Shown here one piece after another: positions 45,678 to 54,175 of a DNA stretch of 61,500 bases; the stretch's first letter is position 1, and each line of letters opens with the position of its first letter. The stretch lies in assembly GCA_028278125.1 (NCBI GenBank), contig JANQEY010000120.1:1-61500 (forward strand), given 5' to 3'. This DNA comes from a bacterium. Lineage in GTDB: Bacteria > Electryoneota > Electryoneia > Electryoneales > Electryoneaceae. The notes under the pieces were generated by a model. The model made no database searches, was not told the origin of the DNA, and was given only the letters and a program-made list of their open reading frames with translations. A program made the position numbers and the translations under genes.

Positions 45678-45744
45678 GTTTTCTCTATTATTGATTTACA
45701 CATGATCAGCAAATGAATGTAAAATTACAATAAAATCTTATGCC

Positions 45745-46230
45745 TTATAAATACCGGGTAAAAATAATTTCATCCTCGATGGGAATTCCATAATTACCTG
45801 TAAGAGGTATCTCCGGTTTCAATTTCCTGGCTTCTTTCATTCCTCCGGGGTAAATGACCATCGAACCAAAACCCCTCTTTCGATAAAACTTGATGGCCTC
45901 TAGATTATCATTTGTAGTTTCCAGGACTATGGAATTACATCCTGCTCGCCTTGCTTTTTTCTCTATATCTTTTATCAGGGCTGTTCCAACTCCGGATTGC
46001 CGTATCATTGCATACAGTGTTAATACCTCGCATTCACCATCATTGATCACATAGGTCAACAATCCGATTTTCCCGGTATTGTTTACCGCTACACGACCTT
46101 GTAAATCATTGATATCGTATTTATTACCTCGTGAGACTACAATAGATGAGCCCCAGTATCGTTTGAATATCTCTTTTGCCCAATTTAAATCAGCCCGCTT
46201 AAAATCCCTGATCCTGAGTTGCAAATTCAT
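45745..46230 (-). CDS. GNAT-family N-acetyltransferase
   Basis: The 161-residue single-domain acetyltransferase has the acetyl-CoA loop IRQSGVGTALIKDIEKKA and the following CNSIVLETTNDNLEAI, FYRKRGFG. The start at 46230 (MNLQLRIRDF) fits the usual N-terminus better than an ATG 72 bases earlier, which would overlap the next gene. The substrate is not known. It lies near another acetyltransferase gene on the same strand. Confidence 0.75.
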   Translation of the reverse strand: MNLQLRIRDFKRADLNWAKEIFKRYWGSSIVVSRGNKYDINDLQGRVAVNNTGKIGLLTYVINDGECEVLTLYAMIRQSGVGTALIKDIEKKARRAGCNSIVLETTNDNLEAIKFYRKRGFGSMVIYPGGMKEARKLKPEIPLTGNYGIPIEDEIIFTRYL

Positions 46231-46288
46231 TAATGTCTCGATAATTATTCTTGAGAGAAAGAGGATACGGTATTTTAGAAGAATTGAA

Positions 46289-47011
46289 TTAGCGGGGTAC
46301 AATCAAGCTCATTCTTAATACATCATGATATTCGTCGTCGAAGAAACATTCATCACGCAATAATCCTTCAACCCTGAATCCAAGTTGTTCATTCAGCCTG
46401 ATATTAGCCAGATTATTTTCCAAAGTGTGAAGATAAATTTTATGAAGATTCAAATTTGTGATACCAAATTCAATCCAATACCGTGCCGCTTCGCTTCCAT
46501 AACCCTTGCCACGTGCCTTTTTATCGGCAATCAACTTTCTCAATTCAGCAATTCTTTGTTCCCTGTCAAGGTTAAGATACGCCAGTGTACCTATCGGTTG
46601 ATCTTCAAGAAGAACAATGCTGAACATGCTGCTTTCAGCATTAACAAGTTCCTCAAGTGAATCCGGTTCGCCATGTCTTGTACGAGTAAGGAGAAAATGC
46701 CGCCCGTTGGGATCTGCTACCCATTTCTCCAACAGCGGAAAATCATCGTCTTTATATGGACGAATCATTACTCTAGTAGCATCAATTACATATTCCTTCT
46801 CTTCGTCGCTTGTGATTGTCTGTTGAGAAGGTGGTGGTGTGTAAACATTTGATTTTTTAAAAGCAAGATCTAACAATACATTTACAAATCTAATTACATC
46901 CTCACGACCGAAACCATATGCCTTTGCCTGCTTGAACATACTTTTAGCAACAACTTCAATAGTTTGTGCAGGTAAAGGAGTTTCAGAGGCCTCGCTTTTT
47001 TTATCGCTCAT
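46289..47011 (-). CDS. RimJ/RimL-type N-acetyltransferase with N-terminal extension
   Basis: The 240-residue protein has a helical extension (residues 1-75) and then a RimJ/RimL-like domain: VMIRPYKDDDFPLLEKWV, PIGTLAYLNLDREQRIAELRK, KKARGKGYGSEAARYWIEF and HKIYLHTLENNLANIRLNEQLGF. Such enzymes acetylate protein N-termini or small amines. The role of the extension is not known. Confidence 0.78.
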   Translation of the reverse strand: MSDKKSEASETPLPAQTIEVVAKSMFKQAKAYGFGREDVIRFVNVLLDLAFKKSNVYTPPPSQQTITSDEEKEYVIDATRVMIRPYKDDDFPLLEKWVADPNGRHFLLTRTRHGEPDSLEELVNAESSMFSIVLLEDQPIGTLAYLNLDREQRIAELRKLIADKKARGKGYGSEAARYWIEFGITNLNLHKIYLHTLENNLANIRLNEQLGFRVEGLLRDECFFDDEYHDVLRMSLIVPR

Positions 47012-47090
47012 GGTAGATAATTCCGGATCATTAGCTAGATGTACGAATCAAAGGGTTTAATATAATAGGAAAAAAAACCATAAAATAGCA

Positions 47091-50030
47091 TTATTTAACA
47101 TAGAGTAACTTTCTTTCCACGTATTTTCCACCGTTTTGTGAAATTCGTAAAAGATACATACCTGTTGCCGAACCGGGTTTCCAGACAAATGAATGAGTAC
47201 CGGTTTCGAGGCTTCCACTGAACAAACTGGAAGACAATCTTCCCAGGATGTCATATACTTCAACTTGATAATTATCTATCTGCTGAATCGAAACAATAAT
47301 CCTGGTTTCAGCATTAAATGGATTTGGATAGACAGATACAATCTCAAAACTTCCCGGGATTGACGGATCGACATCTTCCACATAATTATTCGGTTCAAGG
47401 ATAAATGACCAGGTTTGTTCGCTCTCAACCGTATCCACGCTTGAAATAGAAACTACAGACCAGTCGATATCCAGGCTGTCCGTAAGATCAGTAAATCCGA
47501 AGATACCGTCCCAGGGTTGAATGATCATCGTTGTATCACCGGCATTCTCATATGTGACAAGTGTGTCCCCATTAGTAGCCGGAAAGTCAAACCTGACCTG
47601 GTAGTTCACCGTATCACCCGGATCGGGATCATACGAAGTAGTCCACGATAAGGTGAGATTCTCATTATCTGCCGGATTTAACCGGACATTGTCTTCCGGT
47701 TCAACAAGGGAACATGGTGTGGGTGGATTATTGACCAGATTATCCAGGGAATATTTCCACATAGACCTTCCATGTGTCGCAGCGATCAACAAACGTTCCG
47801 AATCAACCAGGTGCAGGTCAAATACGGCACTTGACGGGAATCCCTCACCCAGGTAAAACCATTCCTGTCCATAATTGTCACTATATAAAACACCAAAATC
47901 AGTCCCGGCGTACAGGTATTCCGTTGCCTGCGGATCTACAATTATGTCGTTAGCCGGCCCATCGGGGAGATTACCACTGACATCCACCCACGTCTCACCA
48001 TAGTTGTCACTTCTCCATAATTGTGGATCAAACTCATTGGTCCTGTATCCCGACAGAGAAACATATACTATCGAAGCTGAGTCCGGATGCGGAGACACCC
48101 TGGTGATCCATCTTTGCGGTAAATCGTTTGAGATCAACGACCAGTCACCTCCGAAATCTGTACTTACCCAGACATTGCCGTCATCTGTCCCAGCGTAAAT
48201 TACGTCCTCATCAGCTGGTGATACTGCCACCGTGGTGACGGTGCCAAATGTTAATCCCTGGCCACCTTCACCATTGGTCAGGTCCGGTGATAAAAATTCC
48301 CATGCTTCAAGGTCATCCAGGTTAGTTCTCAAAATCCTGTACGTTCCCACATACAACCTGTCCGGATCGTTTGGATCGAGCAGATATGGCGTCATCCAGT
48401 TTCTACGATCGTCTTCATAATTTTGGAACAATCCATAGAACGTATCTCCACCATCGGTAGAGATATGAATCCATCCCCATTGCATGCTAGCCAGCATTAT
48501 ATCATTATTCTCAGGATGAACCTGGCAATAGAATCCATCACCCCAAAGGATTTCTTCCCAGTTATCAATCGATCCATCCGGTGTCCGCATCGATCCATTA
48601 TCCTGTGTTCCACCGTACAGACGTTCAGGTTGGATCGGATCGGCTGTAATGGCATAAAACTGTGTCGCGGCCAGGTCTTCGAAAGGAGTTGAAGTTGTAC
48701 CCCTGTCATATGAAATATTCACCCCGCCATCATGACCGTCAATAATATGTTGAGAGTCATTTGGATTTATCCACATTGCGTGGTGGTCAACATGCGCATC
48801 ATCAAAATACGTTGACCAGGCTAATCCACCGGTAATTGTCCTCAACACCTGAACACCAAGCGCGAAAACAATGTTTTCATCGTTGGGATCAATAACAATC
48901 TGCCCGAAATACCACCCGAAAGATGCACTGAGCTGGTAACCCTGGAATCCTTCAAGATTAGTCTCAAGCCATGAATCACCGTTGTCTGAAGAACGGTATA
49001 TCCCCATAAAATAGCCGGGATCATCTACATAGTATGCGTAAACTACATCGGGATTAGACGGCGCAACCGCCACCCCAATTCTCCCTACCTCTTCACCCTG
49101 GGGAAGGTCATCTATCAATTCTGTCCAGGTTTCACCACCGTCATAACTGCGCCACAATCCGCTGGAAAAACCACCCACTTTTCTCTGGTCGGGTCGACGT
49201 ACTCGTTCCCACATGGCAGCAAAGAGAGTATCCGGATGATGAGGATCAAGCGAGACATCAATACATCCCGTTGAATCATTGAGAAAAAGTACCTGTTCCC
49301 AGCTTTCTCCTCCATCCTCTGTACGGTATAGTCCTCTCTCGGGACTTGTGCCAAACAATATTCCGGCGGCGGCTACGAAGATTCTGTCCGGATCAGTTGG
49401 ATCAATGGCAATCTTACCAATAGTTCCCACGTCCTCGAGTCCTTTGCTTTCCCAGGTATCTCCTCCGTCCTCCGTGCAGTACACCCCCAAACCAGGGTAA
49501 CTGTCTCCGGAGGCATTAGCCTCTCCTGTCCCAAGCCAGACTATACCCGGATCAGTTGGATCCATTGCCAGGGCACCGGTTGAAAGGCTGTTTAGTTCTT
49601 CAAATACAGGCACATAGGTTTCCCCACCATCTACAGATTTGAAAACGCCGCCAAGAGCTGCCCCGGCAAATATCGTATCCGGGTAATCCGGATGAACAGC
49701 AAGGCCTGTGATCCTGCCCCCGATATTATTCGGACCCGCGAATTCCCAGGTTTCATCCAGTTCATTATTGTTATTCCTGAGATTGATCGCCTGCGACCTG
49801 GCTCTCCTGAGATCATTTAAGTTTATTTCGTCTCCAGGCCAGACACGCTGCTGCATAAACCATTCATTCGGTTGTTTTACAGGTCCTTGCCTGTCTTTTT
49901 TTAATAGTTTATACCAGTTTTCTGTCATTTTGAATGGAGCATATTTCCCAGGTATTTCTAACTCAAGGGTTATAAATACCAGCAGCATGGCTCCCATTAA
50001 TATCAGTATCGAATTAGTTAAAGTTTTCAT
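47091..50030 (-). CDS. Secreted Asp-box (BNR/sortilin-like) propeller with type IX sorting domain
   Basis: The 979-residue protein starts at ATG 50030, placed by GAGGGGAG just upstream. A signal-anchor-like segment (residues about 5-25) is followed by two propeller regions with repeated Asp-box motifs such as S.DGG.TW (FKSVDGGETYV, YCTEDGGDTWE, YRTEDGGESWE, WRSYDGGETWT). The fold resembles the sialidase and sortilin/VPS10 propellers. A fibronectin-like domain and a type IX sorting domain (SVYPNPFNAETRI, EVYDILGRLSSSL, TGMYLLRIS, VERKLLYVK) end the protein. Catalytic residues of a glycosidase are not evident. Confidence 0.82.
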   Translation of the reverse strand: MKTLTNSILILMGAMLLVFITLELEIPGKYAPFKMTENWYKLLKKDRQGPVKQPNEWFMQQRVWPGDEINLNDLRRARSQAINLRNNNNELDETWEFAGPNNIGGRITGLAVHPDYPDTIFAGAALGGVFKSVDGGETYVPVFEELNSLSTGALAMDPTDPGIVWLGTGEANASGDSYPGLGVYCTEDGGDTWESKGLEDVGTIGKIAIDPTDPDRIFVAAAGILFGTSPERGLYRTEDGGESWEQVLFLNDSTGCIDVSLDPHHPDTLFAAMWERVRRPDQRKVGGFSSGLWRSYDGGETWTELIDDLPQGEEVGRIGVAVAPSNPDVVYAYYVDDPGYFMGIYRSSDNGDSWLETNLEGFQGYQLSASFGWYFGQIVIDPNDENIVFALGVQVLRTITGGLAWSTYFDDAHVDHHAMWINPNDSQHIIDGHDGGVNISYDRGTTSTPFEDLAATQFYAITADPIQPERLYGGTQDNGSMRTPDGSIDNWEEILWGDGFYCQVHPENNDIMLASMQWGWIHISTDGGDTFYGLFQNYEDDRRNWMTPYLLDPNDPDRLYVGTYRILRTNLDDLEAWEFLSPDLTNGEGGQGLTFGTVTTVAVSPADEDVIYAGTDDGNVWVSTDFGGDWSLISNDLPQRWITRVSPHPDSASIVYVSLSGYRTNEFDPQLWRSDNYGETWVDVSGNLPDGPANDIIVDPQATEYLYAGTDFGVLYSDNYGQEWFYLGEGFPSSAVFDLHLVDSERLLIAATHGRSMWKYSLDNLVNNPPTPCSLVEPEDNVRLNPADNENLTLSWTTSYDPDPGDTVNYQVRFDFPATNGDTLVTYENAGDTTMIIQPWDGIFGFTDLTDSLDIDWSVVSISSVDTVESEQTWSFILEPNNYVEDVDPSIPGSFEIVSVYPNPFNAETRIIVSIQQIDNYQVEVYDILGRLSSSLFSGSLETGTHSFVWKPGSATGMYLLRISQNGGKYVERKLLYVK

Positions 50031-50294
50031 CACTCCCCTCAATCACGCCACCAAATCAAATATCTGTGCTCTTAAATATACGAAATTTATCATCGTTAGT
50101 TGATCGATTCATAATTTTAACTTATCTCTGCAATACAAAATCTTTGCTGTCTCACGAAGTTTGAAACAGGCTATATCTTTAATATATTGATAGCTTGGAT
50201 TTTATTATTCGATCTTTTTTCTCAGACAATTATTAACTATATTACGGCTTCGTTTAAAAAGTGGTTTGTAATACAAATAACGGACGCGCTTGAG

Positions 50295-51470
50295 ATGCTC
50301 GTCATAGTTTTGCTTACGGCGGTACTGCTGGGCTTTGGGGCTTATGAATTTGCACTTCACCGCCGGCGCGTAATGTCGATCCCGGTTCGGATCCATGTCA
50401 ACGGAACACGTGGTAAAAGTTCCGTGACACGTCTGATTGCCGCCGGGCTGCGTGCCGGAGGCGTCAAGACTCTCGCCAAAGTTACAGGTACACTCCCCAG
50501 GATTATCGATGATAAGGGTTTGGAAATCCCTATTATCCGTCTGCACATGGTCAATATCATCGAACAAATCAAGGTATTCCAGTTTTTCAACAAGAATAAG
50601 CCTGAAGCTGTTGTGATAGAGTGTATGGCCGTTCAACCGGAATACCAATGGATTTGTGAACACCAGTTTGTGCGTGCAACCATTGGTGTGATCACTAATG
50701 CCCGTATGGATCATGTAATCGAGATGGGGCCATCGATCGACAATATTGCAAAGTCGTTGTCGAATACCATTCCTCGTGATTCTGTCACGTTTACCGCTGA
50801 GGATCGCCTGAACCTGATTAAACATATGCAGGACAGGGCTGACGAAAACAAATCGAAATTGACTGTCACTAGCGAATCTGAAGTTCCTGAAGAAGACATG
50901 CGCCAGTTCAGTTATATTGAACATCCCAGTAACGTCAGCCTGGCACTCAGGGTATGCGAAGAGGTTGGAGTAAAACGTGAAGTTGCCCTCAGTGGAATGG
51001 TCAAAGCACATCCTGATCCAGGTGCACTTCACGTTCACCGTGTTGCATTAAACGGAAAACGTGCTATCTTTCTTAACGCTTTAGCGGCTAATGATCCTGA
51101 ATCAACGCTGATGGCATGGAAACGCGCGCGGGAACTATACCCGGAAAGCGGAAAACGTATACTCCTGATGAACACCCGTGGTGACAGGTTTGACAGGAGT
51201 GTGCAGTTAACAGAAATGATCGGCAACTATTTTGAAGATGACTTCGATCTGTTGATATCGATGGGAGAAAGCACCGATATGCTTGCTCCCCATTTTCGTC
51301 GTTCAAATATAGAGCCGGAAAAGATAAAAAGAATTGGTCAAGTAAAAGCGGAAAAGGCCTGGGATTCGATCTGGGAAGAGGTTAGAGATCGTGCATTTAT
51401 TTTCGCTTTAGGGAACGCTGGACACGGTGGTCTCGCAGTAGCTGAACTGTTCCGTGAGCGAAGGAGCTAA
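50295..51470 (+). CDS. pgsB: Poly-gamma-glutamate synthase PgsB/CapB
   Basis: The 391-residue amide ligase is homologous to Mur ligases and joins glutamate units using ATP. It has one N-terminal span (MLVIVLLTAVLLGFG) and the P-loop region VNGTRGKSSVTRLIAAGLRAGG. The motif CMAVQPEYQ and ATIGVITNARMDHVIEMG also match CapB. I chose ATG 50295, where the CapB family starts; a longer frame begins at 50187. It lies three bases before pgsC. Confidence 0.93.
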   Translation: MLVIVLLTAVLLGFGAYEFALHRRRVMSIPVRIHVNGTRGKSSVTRLIAAGLRAGGVKTLAKVTGTLPRIIDDKGLEIPIIRLHMVNIIEQIKVFQFFNKNKPEAVVIECMAVQPEYQWICEHQFVRATIGVITNARMDHVIEMGPSIDNIAKSLSNTIPRDSVTFTAEDRLNLIKHMQDRADENKSKLTVTSESEVPEEDMRQFSYIEHPSNVSLALRVCEEVGVKREVALSGMVKAHPDPGALHVHRVALNGKRAIFLNALAANDPESTLMAWKRARELYPESGKRILLMNTRGDRFDRSVQLTEMIGNYFEDDFDLLISMGESTDMLAPHFRRSNIEPEKIKRIGQVKAEKAWDSIWEEVRDRAFIFALGNAGHGGLAVAELFRERRS

Positions 51471-51473
51471 TGA

Positions 51474-51926
51474 ATGGTTGATGTCGCGGTCGGGCTCGGA
51501 GTTGCCTTCAGCCTGATATTTAATGAAATATTCGGTGTCTCGGCGGGCGGAATAGTTGTTCCGGGTTATGTCGCTCTGCAATTAAACAACGGCTGGATGC
51601 TGGCCGGTACTTTCCTGGTCAGTTTTATCACCTATCTCGCGGTTCGCTTGACGGCACAATTCGTCTTCATCTATGGAAGACGCAGGCTTGTCCTCTCGAT
51701 TCTGCTTGGATTTATATTCGGATATATCCTCAGGAACTACATCGCCGGTGAAATATATGAAATGGCCGATATTCGCCTTGAAGCCATCGGATACATTATC
51801 CCCGGCCTGATAGCCAACTGGATGGAAAGACAAGGAATTTTCAGGACAATTTCAGCTGTAACCATAGCATCAGTGGTCGTTCGTCTCGCTGTAATGATCA
51901 TTGGAGGGGGACGGATCCTTGCCTAG
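51474..51926 (+). CDS. pgsC: Poly-gamma-glutamate synthesis membrane protein PgsC/CapC
   Basis: The 150-residue membrane protein has about five spans and the family's FNEIFGVSAGGIVVPGYVAL segment. It forms the polyglutamate ligase complex with PgsB. Its stop overlaps the start region of pgsW by eight bases. Confidence 0.92.
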   Translation: MVDVAVGLGVAFSLIFNEIFGVSAGGIVVPGYVALQLNNGWMLAGTFLVSFITYLAVRLTAQFVFIYGRRRLVLSILLGFIFGYILRNYIAGEIYEMADIRLEAIGYIIPGLIANWMERQGIFRTISAVTIASVVVRLAVMIIGGGRILA

Positions 51927-53046
51927 AAGATTTCGCCCCTCGATGCGGTCTAACCGGACCCTGCTGATTCTGACAGTCGTTTCCGTTCTTGCTTATGTAT
52001 GGGCTGAACATTCACGAGTCAGTGTACCAGCGCCATATTATGAACAAAAACTTGCTGCTTCTCAATGGATGAAAACAGCACAGGACAGCCTTCGCCAATA
52101 CCAATACGCCAGGGGTATTTTCCCTGACGAGGTAAACGATCCCAACCTGACAGCCTTAATCGGACAGCAGTATACAAAGATTACAACCGATATCGGTGAC
52201 CTTGAATCCAAGTGGACTGCTCTTAATCCCAATATGGCTGCGGTAATGATCAATTACCTGCATGAATCCGGCATGAAGGAAGGCGACCAGGTTGCGGTTG
52301 GAATGTCCGGATCATTACCGGGAATGAACCTGGCACTCCTGGCTGCATGTGAAACAATGGGGATCAATCCAATAATTATCACTTCGGTAGGTGCTTCTTC
52401 ATGGGGCGCGAACGATCCCAACTTCACCTGGCTGGATATGGAACACTACCTGATGGAGATCGGGCTGGTCAGCCGAAGATCAATCGCTGCTTCTTATGGT
52501 GGTGGCGAAGACATGGGTGGACGTTTATCCCCAGAAGGACGTGACCTGATCAAGCTGGCGATGGAAAGAAATGGTGTTACCCCCATTGAAGAGGAAACAC
52601 TGGAAAAATCCATTGAAACCCGTCTCCGTATATTTGATGAATACGCCGGTGAAAATTCGGTAAAATTATATATCAACATTGGTGGCGGACTGGCGTCAGT
52701 GGGTCATGGCAGAAACTCCGAACTGATACCTGTCGGTTATTCGGATTATCTTCCACTCCTGAACTACCCGCGGCGTGGATTGATTCATGAATATTCTGAT
52801 CGTGGAATCCCGGTTCTGCATATCGCCAATATCAATTATATCGCCAACGAATTCGATCTTCCGAAAAATCCCTCCCCCCTGCCAAATCCGGGTGAAGGAT
52901 TATTGTTCAGCGAAGAACGTTATAATCTCTGGATTAGTATAATAGCGCTCCTGATTGTTGGCGCCACCATGGGTGTTGTCTTACTTTTCGATCGTAGGGC
53001 CCAGCGGATGGATCGTCCCGGGGTTGATCCCGATACACTTATTTAA
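51919..53046 (+). CDS. pgsW: Poly-gamma-glutamate system protein PgsW
   Basis: The 375-residue protein belongs to the PgsW family found next to pgsB and pgsC. It has a span at each end (residues about 14-30 and 333-355) and a large periplasmic-facing part with VGMSGSLPGMNLALLAA, SVGASSWGAN and NIGGGLASVGHG. I chose a TTG at 51919, eight bases after a GGAGGGGG ribosome site, over a TTG at 51901. It takes the place that PgsA/CapA holds in Bacillus systems; its reaction is not known. Confidence 0.88.
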   Translation: MPRRFRPSMRSNRTLLILTVVSVLAYVWAEHSRVSVPAPYYEQKLAASQWMKTAQDSLRQYQYARGIFPDEVNDPNLTALIGQQYTKITTDIGDLESKWTALNPNMAAVMINYLHESGMKEGDQVAVGMSGSLPGMNLALLAACETMGINPIIITSVGASSWGANDPNFTWLDMEHYLMEIGLVSRRSIAASYGGGEDMGGRLSPEGRDLIKLAMERNGVTPIEEETLEKSIETRLRIFDEYAGENSVKLYINIGGGLASVGHGRNSELIPVGYSDYLPLLNYPRRGLIHEYSDRGIPVLHIANINYIANEFDLPKNPSPLPNPGEGLLFSEERYNLWISIIALLIVGATMGVVLLFDRRAQRMDRPGVDPDTLI

Positions 53047-53056
53047 GACTCGAATT

Positions 53057-53998
53057 ATGAAACGCGTCAGTAAAACAGGCAAATCCAGGATTAGAAGAGC
53101 CGCAGCTCTATTTCTCTTGATTATACTAGTTGCCTTGCCTGTTTATTCCGCTCGATGGGAACTGGCAAAACCTGCTGAAGGCGGTAAACGCGCGATTGTA
53201 GAGGTGAAGGGTAACGAATGGTCTTACTGGCGTATCAAACCCGGTGAGTCCATGACCTTCGACCTCCAGCCTGGAAATTACCGCATCATCACCCGCGTCG
53301 ATTTTGGCAAAACTAAATCCAGGGAAACAACCTACAGTTTCCGAATCGGTTTTAACGAGGACAAGGGTGAGCTTTACGCACGTGCATCTGAACGCAATAA
53401 AAACGTTAAGGTCAAGGGCAGGTCAAAAGCGCGTATCGGGGACTCAAAAACAGTGGAAATATCAACCACCTCCGAACAGCAATCGATGACTATTTCCCTT
53501 GGTAGAAAAGCTCGTCACGCAGTTTACTTCAGGACTCAGAGGGAATCGGAGAATTACAGCGAAAATACGAAGTACGTTGCCATAACACCCACCAGTTATG
53601 TGGATGCAGTAAGCATAATGACCCACGAGGAAGTTTCCACCTATTACGTTGTTGATGAAGAGACAAAACTGACTGCTGAAATAAACGGCCCCACTACCCT
53701 GAAAGTCCTCGCACGTTTGCTGATGGACGATTCCATGCGTGGGACAATCAAGGTCCCCATGGCTGTCCTCGAAGACGGGCTTTTAAAGAATACATACCCC
53801 ATCCGCACCTCTGCCTCAAAGGTTTCCGAAGTTCTCGATGATCCCGGTTTGATCCCCTCAAAGGGTGAGCCGATGTTCATCGAAGTACCCCGTGGCCGTC
53901 ACCGTTACAATTTCAGCATCCAGGACACCACCGAGGAAGTTATCCTCCGCTTTTTCCTCCCCGAAAAAGACCTCGCTCGAGAGGCTGAACAGGAATAA
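53057..53998 (+). CDS. Basic exported protein of the pgs cluster, unknown
   Basis: The 313-residue protein begins at ATG 53057, ten bases after the pgsW stop. A signal peptide ends near PVYS (residue 31). Two beta-rich regions follow (YWRIKPGESMTFDLQPGNYRI and FIEVPRGRHRYNFSIQ). The middle is strongly basic (ASERNKNVKVKGRSKARIG). It probably works in the periplasm beside PgsW. A basic surface could bind an anionic polymer, but that is inference; I know no family. Confidence 0.65.
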   Translation: MKRVSKTGKSRIRRAAALFLLIILVALPVYSARWELAKPAEGGKRAIVEVKGNEWSYWRIKPGESMTFDLQPGNYRIITRVDFGKTKSRETTYSFRIGFNEDKGELYARASERNKNVKVKGRSKARIGDSKTVEISTTSEQQSMTISLGRKARHAVYFRTQRESENYSENTKYVAITPTSYVDAVSIMTHEEVSTYYVVDEETKLTAEINGPTTLKVLARLLMDDSMRGTIKVPMAVLEDGLLKNTYPIRTSASKVSEVLDDPGLIPSKGEPMFIEVPRGRHRYNFSIQDTTEEVILRFFLPEKDLAREAEQE

Positions 53999-54020
53999 TT
54001 TTTATCCCGATCCTATTTTA

Positions 54021-54175
54021 GTTGCCAACTGATATTTACCCTTTATAGTTTATAGTATCGTCATGGGATCTCGGGGGATTTGTCTGCAGTCTTAACCCGC
54101 TGTCTCACCTTTTAGCTATTCCATATGTACAGATCTGTATCATTTTAAAGTTCATTCACACAAGGGGAGTGTATC
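54021..54175 (+). promoter_or_regulatory. Conserved leader, copy 1
   Basis: This 155-base region ahead of the first beta-helix gene matches 56445-56595 ahead of the second. Shared blocks are GTTGCC.ACT.ATATTTA, a GGGGGATTTGTC stretch, CCCGCTGTCTCACCTTT (54096-54112), TATTCCATATGTACA and TCACACAAGGGGAGT just before the start codon. The 16-base motif at 54043-54058 lies inside it. A structured leader or shared operator is possible; no known riboswitch matches. Confidence 0.6.

Noticed and set aside
50187..50294. N-terminal extension of PgsB from an earlier start
   Set aside because: CapB proteins start just before the first membrane span, which matches the ATG at 50295; the extension has no family similarity.
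54096..54112. Known riboswitch in the duplicated leader
   Set aside because: The conserved blocks do not match the motifs of the c-di-GMP, SAM, TPP or cobalamin classes as I know them, so it is left as an unknown leader.
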